A DNA stretch of 64,000 nt from Sulfitobacter sp. DSM 110093 (GTDB lineage Bacteria; Pseudomonadota; Alphaproteobacteria; Rhodobacterales; Rhodobacteraceae): contig NZ_CP085167.1 of NCBI RefSeq assembly GCF_022788715.1, positions 2,493,001 through 2,557,000 on the forward strand, given 5' to 3'. Position 1 is the stretch's first letter. Every line of letters begins with the position of its first letter. Both the position numbers and the translations under genes were made by a program. Under the pieces are notes generated by a model, which was not told the origin of the DNA, made no database searches, and saw nothing but the letters and a program-made list of their open reading frames with translations. Shown piece after piece: positions 25,258 through 34,270 of the stretch.

Positions 25258-25280
25258 CTCCCGGCTTACGGGAGGTTTTC
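25258..25280 (+). terminator. Intrinsic terminator after the motA operon
   Basis: CTCCCG/CGGGAG 6-base-pair stem with a 5-base loop (GCTTA), followed by GTTTTCC. It marks the right edge of the flagellar island. Confidence 0.8.
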
Positions 25281-25411
25281 CGATAAATTCCCTTGATTGG
25301 CGAATATCGGCCTAGAAAACGCCGCAATTCTATTTCATTAACATCGCATTCAGTTTGTCGTCGTTACGGCGGCATCGAAGGAATTTATTTAATCTATACA
25401 GGAGCCTATCT

Positions 25412-25678
25412 ATGGCTGATGCCCCTACACACACCACAACGATTGTTCACGTTAAGCCGCAGAAGAGCGTCGTCGCGGCGTTCTTCCTGACATTGCTTTT
25501 TGGCCCGCTTGGATTGCTGTATGCCACCGTCGCTGGTGGTATCGTCATGATTATACTGGCCATTCTCATCGGCGCTGTCACCTTGGGGTTTGGCGCGTTG
25601 ATCACTTGGCCGCTGTCGATCATCTGGGGCGTCATCGCCGCGATGATGTCGAAACGCACGCCGTCTATCCCCGCCTAA
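25412..25678 (+). CDS. Small inner-membrane protein, unknown
   Basis: 88 residues from the ATG at 25412 (GGAG upstream). Short polar N-terminus (THTTTIVHVKPQKS), then two or three hydrophobic segments (VVAAFFLTLLFGPLGLLYATV, GIVMIILAILIGAVTLGF, LITWPLSIIWGVIAAMM). No family could be named; it resembles short TM2-like membrane proteins. Transcribed alone: terminators lie on both sides. The 163 bases before it (25249-25411) contain the previous terminator and an AT-rich leader. Confidence 0.7.
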   Translation: MADAPTHTTTIVHVKPQKSVVAAFFLTLLFGPLGLLYATVAGGIVMIILAILIGAVTLGFGALITWPLSIIWGVIAAMMSKRTPSIPA

Positions 25679-25686
25679 ACGCTCCC

Positions 25687-25712
25687 CGGGGCCGCATTAC
25701 CGACCCCGTTTT
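25687..25712 (+). terminator. Intrinsic terminator after the small membrane protein
   Basis: CGGGG/CCCCG stem, with an extra inner CG/CG pairing, followed by TTTTCC. Confidence 0.72.
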
Positions 25713-25744
25713 CCATCGTCTCGTTTTTCCCGAAAGGAACTGCA

Positions 25745-26083
25745 ATGAAAAGTAGAGGTTTTCTAGCCGCCGCCGCGATTGGTGCTGCATCGGTCAGCCC
25801 CGCGCCATCCTATGCGCAATCATTTCACGTCACCCTTGCCGAAGTTCAGGCGCTGTTCCAAAGCCGCGACCTTGGCGCGCGGCGCATGGTGCAAGAAAGT
25901 CTGAAGCATGCGGGCTATTACAACGGCGCGATTGATGGCGCATGGGGGCCGGGGACCGCAGCCGCCTTTCGCGGGCTCATGGCCTCCGACCGCTATCAGC
26001 GTCATGCCCCGACATGGACATTCGCACCTGAGGTGCAGGTCAGCGAAACAATGTTCTTCCTGACCTCCGACGCTTACATGTAA
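25745..26083 (+). CDS. Exported peptidoglycan-binding-like protein
   Basis: 112 residues with a signal peptide (cleavage near PSYA|QSF) and one PG_binding_1-like repeat at about residues 42-78 (QESLKHAGYYNGAIDGAWGPGTAAAFRGLM). The YYNGxxDGxWGPxTxxAF core is typical. It probably binds the cell wall. The C-terminal 30 residues are unassigned. AAAGGAA lies 6 bases upstream of the ATG. Confidence 0.75.
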   Translation: MKSRGFLAAAAIGAASVSPAPSYAQSFHVTLAEVQALFQSRDLGARRMVQESLKHAGYYNGAIDGAWGPGTAAAFRGLMASDRYQRHAPTWTFAPEVQVSETMFFLTSDAYM

Positions 26084-26096
26084 ACCGCTAAACCTT

Positions 26097-26125
26097 GCCG
26101 AGGCGCCCTTGCGGGCCTCGGCCTT
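26097..26125. terminator. Bidirectional terminator between convergent genes
   Basis: GCCGAGGC/GCCTCGGC 8-base-pair stem with a 10-base loop, between a plus-strand gene and the MYG1-like gene on the minus strand; the U-tract is short. Confidence 0.6.
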
Positions 26126-27041
26126 ATACCACGTCCTGAACCGCCAATTCGGCCATACGCAGAACCGCCTCTCGATTTGCCGCCACGGCGATGAAGCGTG
26201 CGTTGTGACAGAACTTGGCGCCGCTCACACCGCTTGCCGCCTCAAGATCGGCATCCGTCAGCCCGGCCCAAGCTTCGGGAAGGTCGGCGCGGGCCTCAAA
26301 ACTGTCGCCACTTTTTCGGATCGTCGTCAGCGCCCAATCTTCGCCACGTGGATGCACGACAAACAATAGATGATCCGCCCCGGCCTTCTCCACTGCCGAG
26401 CGGAAGGGCATCCCGCTGGGCAGTTCCAGCACACGGCCAGTGCCTGCCGCTTCAATCGCCTGCATCACCATCGCCTCGGCTCGCCGCTTGGCGGCTTTGC
26501 CCTTGATCGCCGCCTCTACAAAGGCGCGCGCGACAGGAAGTGCCGCCATAAAGGCGCGATCGTCGGCATTCTCGCCCCGTTCGTCAAAGACGGGTTTCAG
26601 CGTTTCCAGCAGCACCGGCAACGTCATCCCAGCAAGAGGCCCTGCCACCGAAGGCTCCAAAGCGCCATTATCAATCAGATCAACGGGCAGGACAAACCCC
26701 TGATCGAAACTGCGGTGAATATCATCTACATCCGCTTCAGGCACATCAAAGCTGCGCAGATAATCGCGGCCATAGTGCTGCCAGATCAACCCGAAAGAGC
26801 TGAAAGGCTGGTCATCTTCGCGCAACGGGCCGGGGCGCTGGTGGTGGTCAAAGATCAGGGCGTCGGCGTCATAGTCGCGGCCCACATCATAGATGATCCG
26901 CCCCGCGCCGGGGGTGATCCAATCCGCATCGCGGCTGCGCAGCAGCGTCGCCTCGGGGTAAAGCCGGGTAAGAATGACAGAGGACAAAAGCTCATCCGCG
27001 TGAAAGCCCCCAGAGTGGGTGACGAGATGGGTAATAGTCAT
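26124..27041 (-). CDS. MYG1 family protein (UPF0160), probable metal-dependent hydrolase
   Basis: 305 residues from the ATG at 27041. The MTITHLVTHSGGFHADELLSSVILTRLYP start, IIYDVGRDYDADALIFDHHQ (DHH-like metal motif) and FSSFGLIWQHYG are characteristic of MYG1 proteins, which are related to DHH phosphoesterases; eukaryotic MYG1 is an exonuclease. No role in flagella or polyamines is implied by location. A start 45 bases further upstream (Met at 27086) cannot be excluded because neither has a strong SD. Soluble and cytoplasmic. Confidence 0.88.
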   Translation of the reverse strand: MTITHLVTHSGGFHADELLSSVILTRLYPEATLLRSRDADWITPGAGRIIYDVGRDYDADALIFDHHQRPGPLREDDQPFSSFGLIWQHYGRDYLRSFDVPEADVDDIHRSFDQGFVLPVDLIDNGALEPSVAGPLAGMTLPVLLETLKPVFDERGENADDRAFMAALPVARAFVEAAIKGKAAKRRAEAMVMQAIEAAGTGRVLELPSGMPFRSAVEKAGADHLLFVVHPRGEDWALTTIRKSGDSFEARADLPEAWAGLTDADLEAASGVSGAKFCHNARFIAVAANREAVLRMAELAVQDVV

Positions 27042-27136
27042 GGGGACAGGCTCCGCTAAGGCTGAAAAAAGAGGTATCGGGATCATCGCTTTCGCCCCCA
27101 TACTGCGGGGCGCAGCACAAGTGCAAGCGGCGCGTC

Positions 27137-28243
27137 TTAGCGCGAAAGCGCCACCAGCGTGGCTGAAACGGGATCAAGGATAAACGCCCCCACCTGCGCA
27201 CGGGTTTGGGTCAGACCATCGCGTTGCTCTGGGATCAACTGCACGAGAGACGCAAAGCGGTTGTGATGGGTGCCATCCACTGCCCCGATGCCCGAAATAT
27301 CGACCAGCTGAACGCCGTTTCTCTTGGCCAAAGCCTGAACCGCAGGGGTGCTGGCATCGGTTCGACCAACCCTAGGCCGCGCCCCGGCAAGCCCCGCAGA
27401 AATGCGCAGCGCCCGGTCATCAGGGGCGACCAAAATCGCCATAGGTGGCTCAAGCGGGCCGATAACCTCAATCTGTTTGCGGAACACATGAACGTCGATA
27501 TCCGGCGCGGCAAGAACTACGTCGCTTAACCTTGCGATCACCGCATCTTTGCCTGAAAGCCGTAACTGGCGCAGGGTTTCTGCCACCAGCCACCCCCCCA
27601 TACTATGGCCAAAGAGCGTGATCTTTCCCACATCGGGGTCAGCGGCAAGGGTGCTGAGCACCGCGGCCAGCTCATCGCGCGAATAGGCCGCCGCGTCTTT
27701 GTCAGCGACATAGCCCACCACCGTCCCAGCCGAGGGCCAGGCAAAGAGGATCGGTTGTTCGGGCAAATCACCATCTACGGCCACCTGCGCGAGGCGAAAG
27801 AGCGATTCCGGGAAAGTTTGGTTGTATCCGTGGACAAAAACCATCACGTCTTGCCGCCCCCCCGCTCCGCGCTGGATATCAAGCGCAGACAAAGGCTCGC
27901 GGGCTGTCACCGCAAAACTGCGGCTGGGGTCGGGCTCCTCCTCGGGCCATTCGATCCGGCTTGCCTCATGGCTGGGCGGAATGGCAATGGTGAAACGCTC
28001 AAAGTTCATCTGATGTGCGCGGGCGTCTGTGTAATCGCCCGTCTCTGCTTCGCGGCCACGGGTAGAGGCGACGGTGATCGCAACGCTCTTTCCCGTGGGC
28101 TGCGCGGCAGGCACGACGGTCAGCGTCTCTCCACCCGGGCGCGGTGCGCAGGCCGATAGGGCGATGATCATCACCGCGCAGAGGGCACGCATGCCGAGGG
28201 CACCAAGGTTTTGACTTTGAGTATTGCGCATCCCTGCCCCCAT
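27137..28243 (-). CDS. Alpha/beta hydrolase lipoprotein (DUF900-like)
   Basis: 368 residues. The signal peptide ends in a lipobox (LSAC, Cys 32 counting from the first Met). The fold is an alpha/beta hydrolase: oxyanion region FVHGYNQTF (about 137-145) and the nucleophile elbow GHSMGGW (about 213-219, Ser 215), with a candidate Asp near PDDR and a C-terminal His (THHNRF). It fits DUF900 esterase-like proteins; the substrate is unknown. A start at the Met four codons later (28231) is equally possible. Confidence 0.82.
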   Translation of the reverse strand: MGAGMRNTQSQNLGALGMRALCAVMIIALSACAPRPGGETLTVVPAAQPTGKSVAITVASTRGREAETGDYTDARAHQMNFERFTIAIPPSHEASRIEWPEEEPDPSRSFAVTAREPLSALDIQRGAGGRQDVMVFVHGYNQTFPESLFRLAQVAVDGDLPEQPILFAWPSAGTVVGYVADKDAAAYSRDELAAVLSTLAADPDVGKITLFGHSMGGWLVAETLRQLRLSGKDAVIARLSDVVLAAPDIDVHVFRKQIEVIGPLEPPMAILVAPDDRALRISAGLAGARPRVGRTDASTPAVQALAKRNGVQLVDISGIGAVDGTHHNRFASLVQLIPEQRDGLTQTRAQVGAFILDPVSATLVALSR

Positions 28244-28310
28244 CTTTCGCCGCCGTTCTAGCCTATTCTTCCAGCGAAATCATAGGCAAAAGGCCGTGAC
28301 GGGGCTGGTA

Positions 28311-29054
28311 TCAGACCGGACCAGTCGCACCCGAGACATCCGGCAGCGTCATATCCCCGCCCTCCGCCGCTGCCAGCAGGCTGCGGCCCGTCTGCAAGAC
28401 GCCATCGCGGATGTCATTGGCGATGGCAGCACTCAGCGCATCGCCATCACGCGCGGTCAGCGCCGCCAGCACCTCTTTGTGACGATCGATCTGATAGTAT
28501 TCCGCAACTTCGGTGATCACCTGGCGTTGAAAAGGGCCAAGCTGCAGCCAGATACTCTCGATCATCGGCAGCGACGATTGCGCGGGGTTTACGGTATAGA
28601 GAATGCGGTGAAACGCTTGGTTCAGCAGCGTTAACTGGTCTGAGTCCCGCTCGGCCACGAAACGGTCCATGCTGCCGTCAATCTCGGTCAATTTGCCGAT
28701 CACGATGTCCGAAATGTAAGGCAATGCGCGCAGGGCGGCGTGGGTCTCGACCGCGATGCGCAGGGCGACCAGTTCCTCGAACCGGTCAGAGGTCATCAGC
28801 GGCACGGTCAGGCGGCGGTTGTCCTTGATCTGGATGGCATGTTCCGAACTCAGCCGCCGCACTGCCTCGCGCACCGGGGTCGGGCTGAGGCCAAGACGCT
28901 CTGCAATGCCGCGCATGGTCAGCGAGGTGCCAGGCGTGATCGCGCCGAGCATGATCGCATTGCGCAGCCGCTCATAGACATATTCCTGCGTCGTCCCGCC
29001 CGGAATCTCAGGGATTTCGGGGATGTTGAGCGCGTCGTTTTCGGTGTCGGTCAT
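28311..29054 (-). CDS. GntR family regulator (FCD type), probable regulator of puuA/puuB
   Basis: 247 residues from the ATG at 29054. N-terminal winged helix (EYVYERLRNAIMLGAITPGTSLTMRGIAERLGLSPTPVREAVRRLSSEHAIQI) typical of GntR, and an all-helical FCD ligand domain (HAALRALPYISDIVIGKLTEIDGSMDRFV..LLNQAFHRILYTV). It is divergent from the glutamine synthetase-like gene with 124 bases between starts. That spacer contains direct repeats that could be its operator. The ligand may be a polyamine or gamma-glutamyl intermediate; this is inferred. Confidence 0.9.
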   Translation of the reverse strand: MTDTENDALNIPEIPEIPGGTTQEYVYERLRNAIMLGAITPGTSLTMRGIAERLGLSPTPVREAVRRLSSEHAIQIKDNRRLTVPLMTSDRFEELVALRIAVETHAALRALPYISDIVIGKLTEIDGSMDRFVAERDSDQLTLLNQAFHRILYTVNPAQSSLPMIESIWLQLGPFQRQVITEVAEYYQIDRHKEVLAALTARDGDALSAAIANDIRDGVLQTGRSLLAAAEGGDMTLPDVSGATGPV

Positions 29055-29120
29055 CGGGCCGCCTTTGGTCTTTCGCCGCTGACCATACGCTCCGGGGCGA
29101 TTGACAGACAAGCGAATAGT

Positions 29121-29149
29121 GGTATGACGTTTCCCTAAATGGTATCACA
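29121..29149. promoter_or_regulatory. Candidate GntR operator between regulator and puuA
   Basis: Two copies of TGGTATSAC (TGGTATGAC at 29121, TGGTATCAC at 29141) spaced exactly 20 bases, two helical turns. An inverted pair CCTAAA/TTTAGG (29135-29140, 29153-29158) is interleaved with them. The site sits between the divergent starts at 29054 and 29179. Confidence 0.5.
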
Positions 29150-29178
29150 TTTTTAGGTTCGATATCGAAAGGAACCCC

Positions 29179-30528
29179 ATGTCTCAGAGCAAAGCCGAAG
29201 CGTGGCTGGCGCAACATCCCGAAATCGAATCCATCTTTGCCTGTGTCTGCGACCTTAACGGCACCATGCGCGGCAAGCGGGTGCCAGCGGATCAAGTCTC
29301 TAAGGTTGTCGAAGGCGGGCTGCGCATGCCCCTGTCCATCGTCGGCATGGATATCTGGGGCGAAGATGTCGAAAATAGCGAACTGGTGTTTGAGACTGGG
29401 GATTCCGACGGGCTGTGCGATTTCACGGGACGGCCCCTCATGCCCATCACATGGACTTCGCGCCCGACCGCGCTTGCGATGCTCTGGATGCGTCAGGAAA
29501 ACGGCGCCCCCTTCCCCGGCGATCCGCGCCGGGCGCTGGCCGAAGTGGCGGCCAAGTTCAAAGCACGCGGTCTGACCCCGGTAGTGGCGACCGAGTTGGA
29601 GTTCTACCTTGTCGACCCGTCCGAGGATCACCCGCAGGCGCCCTGCTCCCCGGTCACTGGCAAGCGGCTGGATTCCGACGGCGCATTGTCGCTGGACGAA
29701 TTGCAGCATTTCGATGAGTTCCTGAACGAGGTTTATGACGCCTGCGAATTGCAGGGCATCCCGGCAGATGCGGCGATCTCGGAGAACGGGGCAGGCCAGT
29801 TCGAGATCAACATGCGCCATGTGGATGACCCGCTGCGTGCCGCCGATGATGCGGTGCTGTTCAAACGGTTGGTGCGCGGCATCGCCCGCAAACACGGGTT
29901 CGCCGCAACCTTCATGGCCAAACCCTATGGCGATCTGGCGGGCAGTGGCTTTCACGTGCATTTCTCGCTGGTGGATGAAAACGGCGTTAACGTTTTCGAC
30001 AATGGCGGGGATGAGGGCACGGCCCTGATGCTCAACGCCGTGGCCGGTCTGCTGGCAACGATGCAGCAAAACACGCTGACCTTCGCGCCGCATGAAAACT
30101 CCTATCGCCGACTGCTGCCGGGTGCCCATGCGCCGACCAATGTCGCCTGGGGCTACGAGAACCGCACCGCCGCGATCCGCATCCCCGGCGGAGATGCCAA
30201 GGCCCGACGCATCGAGCATCGCGTCGCCGGGGCCGATGCCAACCCCTATCTGGTGCTGACCAGCATCTTGGGCGGCGCGCTTTTGGGGATCGAGCAAGAC
30301 ATGCAGCCCGTCGCCCCGATCACCGGCGACGCCTATACGATGAAGCTCGACAACCTGCCGCTTGACTGGGCCACGGCCATCGACGCCTTCCGCAAAGGGC
30401 CGGATGTGCCCGGCATCTTCTCCGCCCGCTTGCAGACCATGATGGTCGAATGCAAGACCCAAGAGCTGCGCAAATTCGCACGGCAAGTGACCCATTTCGA
30501 ATATGATACCTATCTGGAGATCGTCTGA
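29179..30528 (+). CDS. puuA: Glutamine synthetase family protein, probable gamma-glutamylputrescine synthetase
   Basis: 449 residues. A glutamine synthetase fold with FACVCDLNGTMRGKRVPADQ near the start, the active-site region ATELEFYLVD, GQFEINMRH, and the nucleotide-binding KPYGDLAGSGFHVHFSL. Also NSYRRLLPGAHAPTNVAWGYENRTAAIRIP and RIEHRVAGADANPYLVL. PuuA-type members of this family join glutamate to putrescine using ATP. Naming as PuuA rather than another GS-like ligase rests on the PuuB-like gene that follows with a shared TGATG. Strong SD (AAAGGAA) before the ATG. Confidence 0.87.
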   Translation: MSQSKAEAWLAQHPEIESIFACVCDLNGTMRGKRVPADQVSKVVEGGLRMPLSIVGMDIWGEDVENSELVFETGDSDGLCDFTGRPLMPITWTSRPTALAMLWMRQENGAPFPGDPRRALAEVAAKFKARGLTPVVATELEFYLVDPSEDHPQAPCSPVTGKRLDSDGALSLDELQHFDEFLNEVYDACELQGIPADAAISENGAGQFEINMRHVDDPLRAADDAVLFKRLVRGIARKHGFAATFMAKPYGDLAGSGFHVHFSLVDENGVNVFDNGGDEGTALMLNAVAGLLATMQQNTLTFAPHENSYRRLLPGAHAPTNVAWGYENRTAAIRIPGGDAKARRIEHRVAGADANPYLVLTSILGGALLGIEQDMQPVAPITGDAYTMKLDNLPLDWATAIDAFRKGPDVPGIFSARLQTMMVECKTQELRKFARQVTHFEYDTYLEIV

Positions 30529-31832
30529 TGTCTCGTCCCCCCTACGCCGGTGACGGCAGCCATACGTCAAGCTACTACGCGGCCTCGGCCAATCCCTCGC
30601 CTAAGCGCCCAGAGTTGCAGGGCGATCACGAGATCGACGTTTGCATCGTCGGCGCGGGCTATAGCGGCCTGTCGACGGGCCTGCATCTGGCCGAGAAAGG
30701 GTACAAGGTCGCCATCATCGAAGGCGCGCGCGTGGGCTGGGGGGCCTCGGGGCGCAACGGGGGGCAAATCGTTAACGGGCTGAACGCCAGCCTCCAAACA
30801 ATCAAGCGCCGCTATGGTCAGGACACGGCGACTTTCGTGGCAGGCATCGTTCAAGAGGGTGGCGAGATCATCCGCGAGCGGGTCCGCACCTATGACATCA
30901 AATGCGACCTCAAGGAAAAGAACATCTTCACCGGGCTCACGCCTGCGCATATGCGCGAGTTGGAAGAGCGGCAGAAGCTCTGGCAGAGCTACGGCATCGA
31001 CAATCAAGAGATGCTGGACAAGGATCAGTTGCGTGCCCACGTCAATTCCGACCTCTATGAAGGCGGGCTGATCGACCATTCGGGCGGCCATATGCACCCG
31101 CTCAACCTCGCCCTCGGTGAGGCGGCGGCGTTTGAGAAAAACGGCGGCACGATCTACGAGATGTCCCCGGTCACGGATGTAGATCACGAGGCAGCCCGCC
31201 CCGTGATCCGAACGGCCAAGGGGACGATGACCTGCAAGACGCTGGTGCTCTGCGGCAACGCCTACCTTGGCCATGTGGTGCCCACGCTGACCCCGCGCGT
31301 GATGCCCGTCTCGACCCAAGTCATGGCAACCGAACCGCTGAGCGAGGCACAAGCCCACGCGCTGCTGCCCACCGATGCCTGCGTCGAAGACATTCGCTAT
31401 ATCCTCGATTATTACCGTCTGTCGGGCGACAAACGCATGCTTTTCGGTGGCGGCACCGTCTATGGCGGCGCTGACCCGCGCGACATCAAGGCCAAGCTCA
31501 AGCGCAACATGGACAAGGTCTTCCCCCAACTCAAAGACGTGAAGATCGACTATGCGTGGAGCGGCAATTTCGCCCTATCGTTCAGCCGTGTGCCGCAGAT
31601 GGGCCGGATCGGCGACAACACCTATTTCGCGCATGGTTACAGCGGCCATGGCGTAACCGGTTCGCATACCTTCGGGCGTATCCTTTCGGAAGCGATCGAC
31701 GGCGAACTGACCCGCTTTGATGTCTTCGCCAATGTGCCGTGGTTCCCCTTCCCCGGCGGGCGCATGTTGCGCGTGCCCTATTCGGTGATGGGTTCATGGT
31801 GGTACGGGCTGCGCGACCGTTTGGGGGTCTGA
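30528..31832 (+). CDS. puuB: FAD-dependent oxidoreductase, probable gamma-glutamylputrescine oxidase
   Basis: 434 residues. N-terminal FAD-binding Rossmann motif DVCIVGAGYSGLSTGLHLAEKGYKVAIIEG, then RVGWGASGRNGGQIVNG, which is characteristic of PuuB/DAO-type oxidases. C-terminal FAHGYSGHGVTGSHTFGRILSEAI is the second FAD-contact region. PuuB oxidises gamma-glutamylputrescine. Its ATG overlaps the puuA stop by one base (TGATG), so the two are translationally coupled. Confidence 0.88.
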   Translation: MSRPPYAGDGSHTSSYYAASANPSPKRPELQGDHEIDVCIVGAGYSGLSTGLHLAEKGYKVAIIEGARVGWGASGRNGGQIVNGLNASLQTIKRRYGQDTATFVAGIVQEGGEIIRERVRTYDIKCDLKEKNIFTGLTPAHMRELEERQKLWQSYGIDNQEMLDKDQLRAHVNSDLYEGGLIDHSGGHMHPLNLALGEAAAFEKNGGTIYEMSPVTDVDHEAARPVIRTAKGTMTCKTLVLCGNAYLGHVVPTLTPRVMPVSTQVMATEPLSEAQAHALLPTDACVEDIRYILDYYRLSGDKRMLFGGGTVYGGADPRDIKAKLKRNMDKVFPQLKDVKIDYAWSGNFALSFSRVPQMGRIGDNTYFAHGYSGHGVTGSHTFGRILSEAIDGELTRFDVFANVPWFPFPGGRMLRVPYSVMGSWWYGLRDRLGV

Positions 31833-31838
31833 AACCTT

Positions 31839-31866
31839 TTGACAGGGCTGGGGGTTTCTTAACAAT
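31839..31866 (+). promoter_or_regulatory. Candidate sigma70-type promoter of the dehalogenase gene
   Basis: TTGACA at 31839-31844, a 16-base spacer, and AACAAT at 31861-31866. A GGGCG/CGCCC hairpin (31871-31883) would be near the transcript start. It is 38 bases before the ATG. Confidence 0.5.
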
Positions 31867-31904
31867 GACCGGGCGTATCGCCCGCCGTGACAGGAAGGAC
31901 CCCC

Positions 31905-32600
31905 ATGCCCGATCAAAAACCCGTCTCTACAATTGTCTTCGACGTGAACGAGACCCTGCTCGACATCACGACGCTGGAGCCGCTGTTCGCGCGGGTGTTC
32001 GGTGACGCCTCGGTCCTGCGCGAATGGTTTGCCGAGTTGATCCTGTATTCGCAGACCATGACCCTCTCTGGCCGATATGCCCCCTTTGGTGCGCTGGCGG
32101 GGGGTGTTCTGCGGATGGTCGGCGCGAACAAGGGCGTGACGATCAGTGATGAGGACGTGGCCGAGTTAAAATCACTCATCGGCTCCATGCCCGCCCATCC
32201 GGATGTCGCCCCCGCCCTGCGCAAGCTGCGCGAGGCAGGTTTCCGGCTGGTCACACTGACCAACTCGCCCCCCTCTCCCGCGCCGACACCGCTAGAGAAA
32301 GCTGGCATCGCCGACTTCTTCGACCGCAGTTTTAGTGTTGATGAGGTGGAAAAATTCAAACCCCATCCGGCGACCTACCAGATGGTGGCCGATGCGTTGG
32401 ACATAAAAACCGATGATCTTTGCATGGTGGCTTGTCACTTGTGGGACACCATCGGCGCGCAGGCGGCGGGCTGTCAGGGGGCTTTTCTGACCCGCCCCAA
32501 CAACAACCTGATCGAGGCCGAAAACGTACCGCAGCCGCATTACCTCTCGGACGATCTGGTGGACTTGGCCGAGCAGATCATCGCCGCGAACGAGCGCTGA
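31905..32600 (+). CDS. Haloacid dehalogenase, type II
   Basis: 231 residues from the ATG at 31905 (CAGGAAGGAC upstream). HAD superfamily: nucleophile Asp 13 in STIVFDVNETLLD, motif II in VTLTNSPPS, motif III Lys in KFKPHPATYQ, and the acidic motif in VACHLWDTIGAQAAGCQGA, which is characteristic of L-2-haloacid dehalogenases. Substrate may be a 2-haloacid, though these enzymes are also promiscuous phosphatases. Transcribed alone. Its stop is 3 bases from the convergent permease stop. Confidence 0.85.
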   Translation: MPDQKPVSTIVFDVNETLLDITTLEPLFARVFGDASVLREWFAELILYSQTMTLSGRYAPFGALAGGVLRMVGANKGVTISDEDVAELKSLIGSMPAHPDVAPALRKLREAGFRLVTLTNSPPSPAPTPLEKAGIADFFDRSFSVDEVEKFKPHPATYQMVADALDIKTDDLCMVACHLWDTIGAQAAGCQGAFLTRPNNNLIEAENVPQPHYLSDDLVDLAEQIIAANER

Positions 32601-32603
32601 TCC

Positions 32604-33338
32604 TCAGCCCCCCATGCGCCGTGCCAGCCGCGTTTCAAGCTGCACCATCGCGTCATAGATCAGCACCGCGAACAGCCCCACCGCCAGCCCGCCTTGCACC
32701 ACGAAAGCGGTGTTATTCGTCAGCAGCCCCGCGATGATCACCTCTCCCAAGGTCCGCGCCGCGACGGTCGAGCCGATGGTTGCCGTGCCAAGTGCGATGA
32801 CCACCGACAGTCGGATGCCCGTCAGCGTCACCGGGAGGGCCAGCGGCAGTTCCACCCGCCACAGCCGCTGCCAACGGCTCAGCCCGATACCGCGCGCGGC
32901 CTCCATCGTGGCGGGCGGCAGGTTGGTGAGCCCCGTCACCGCGTTCTCGAAAATCGGCAGCAGCCCATAGAGAAACAGCGCCACCAGCGTCGGCCCCGCG
33001 CCAAAGCCCAAAGCCGGCACGGCAAGCGCCAGCACCGCCACGGGGGGGAAGGTCTGGCCCATATTGGTGATCGTGCGCGATAGCGGGCGGAACGCCGCGC
33101 CCGCAGGCCGGGTCACAAGGATTGCCAGCGTCACCGCCACCACCGTCGCCGCAGCCGAGGCCATCGCGACCAGCGCCAGATGGCTGAGCGAAAGCGACAA
33201 GAGCGAGGCGCGCGTGTAGATCACCGGACCATTTGCCGGCGCTAAAGGCGCCAACAGCAGCGTGAACCACTCAGGTCGCAAGACCAAAGCCAGCAATACC
33301 GCCACCAGAAGCGGCCGCAGGATCCAGCCGATCCTCAT
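32604..33338 (-). CDS. yehW: Osmoprotectant ABC transporter permease, YehW type
   Basis: 244 residues from the ATG at 33338, which overlaps the ATPase stop by 4 bases (ATGA); longer upstream readings are Arg-rich and rejected. About six membrane segments, and the ABC permease EAA loop at MEAARGIGLSRWQRLWRVELPLALPVTLTGIRL. Fits the short permease of the YehZYXW family: this gene is 244 aa and the E. coli homologue about 243. Last gene of the operon. Confidence 0.82.
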   Translation of the reverse strand: MRIGWILRPLLVAVLLALVLRPEWFTLLLAPLAPANGPVIYTRASLLSLSLSHLALVAMASAAATVVAVTLAILVTRPAGAAFRPLSRTITNMGQTFPPVAVLALAVPALGFGAGPTLVALFLYGLLPIFENAVTGLTNLPPATMEAARGIGLSRWQRLWRVELPLALPVTLTGIRLSVVIALGTATIGSTVAARTLGEVIIAGLLTNNTAFVVQGGLAVGLFAVLIYDAMVQLETRLARRMGG

Positions 33339-34270
33339 GGGTGCTGCCCGGCCCGCGCGCGGATCGCATCCAGCGTCACGCGCCCCAGTGGCACGCCATC
33401 TCTCGCGACCGGCACCGCCCCGCGCCCGGACCACAGACAGGCCGAGAGCGCGTCGCGCAGGCTGGCGTCGGCAGAGAGCGGTATGCCCTCGGCGGCGCCT
33501 TCTTCGACCAGCTCAGCCACGGGGATCAGAGAGAGCAGGCGCAAGGGCCGTTCCACATCGCCAACCATATCCGCCACGAAATCCGTCGCAGGATCGGCGA
33601 TGATCTCGGCGGGGGTGCCGTGCTGCACCAGATGCCCCCCGTCCATCACCGCCACCCGATCACCCAGCCGGATCGCCTCTTCCATGTCGTGGGTCACCAG
33701 CATGATGGTGGAGCCAAGCCGCTGCTGGATGTGCCGCAGGTCTTCTTGCGCGCGGGTGCGGATGATCGGGTCCAACGCGCCAAAGGGTTCGTCCATCAAC
33801 AGCAGATCAGGCCGCGAGGCCAAGGCCCGCGCCACGCCGACACGCTGTTGCTGCCCTCCCGACAGTTCCGCCGGATAGCGGTCGCGGAATTGCGCAGGGT
33901 CCATCGAGAATAGCGCCAGCAGTTCATCCACCCGCGCCGCGATCTTGTCACGCGGCCAGCCTAGCAGTTGCGGCACCGCGCCGATATTGCGCCCCACGGT
34001 GTGATGCGGAAACAGCCCGTGCCCTTGGATGGCATAGCCAATCCGCCGCCGCAGGATATGCGGCTTGACCGAAAGGGTGGATTCCCCGTTGATCCGTACC
34101 TCCCCCGAGGTCGGCTCCTCCAGCCGGTTGATCATCCGCAAGAGCGTCGTTTTCCCTGACCCAGAGGTGCCGACGATCACCGTGATGGTGCCCGTCTCCA
34201 CCGTCATCGACACGGAATCCACAGCGCGTGTATCGCCATAAGTCTTGGTAATACGGTCGATCTCGATCAT
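33335..34270 (-). CDS. yehX: Osmoprotectant ABC transporter ATPase, YehX/ProV type
   Basis: 311 residues. Walker A GTSGSGKTT (34-42), signature [10 protein letters not shown], Walker B LLLMDEPFGALDP, switch His in VTHDMEEA. The C-terminal part (about 240-311) resembles a CBS-like regulatory extension of the betaine-type ATPases (IPLSADASLRDALSACLWSGRGAVPVARDG). Couples ATP hydrolysis to uptake of a compatible solute through the two flanking permeases. Overlaps both neighbours by 4 bases. Confidence 0.9.
   Translation of the reverse strand: MIEIDRITKTYGDTRAVDSVSMTVETGTITVIVGTSGSGKTTLLRMINRLEEPTSGEVRINGESTLSVKPHILRRRIGYAIQGHGLFPHHTVGRNIGAVPQLLGWPRDKIAARVDELLALFSMDPAQFRDRYPAELSGGQQQRVGVARALASRPDLLLMDEPFGALDPIIRTRAQEDLRHIQQRLGSTIMLVTHDMEEAIRLGDRVAVMDGGHLVQHGTPAEIIADPATDFVADMVGDVERPLRLLSLIPVAELVEEGAAEGIPLSADASLRDALSACLWSGRGAVPVARDGVPLGRVTLDAIRARAGQHP

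Noticed and set aside
29008..30570. 520-codon minus-strand frame opposite puuA
   Set aside because: Antisense to an intact glutamine synthetase family gene with conserved motifs; the shadow translation is low in helices and strands.
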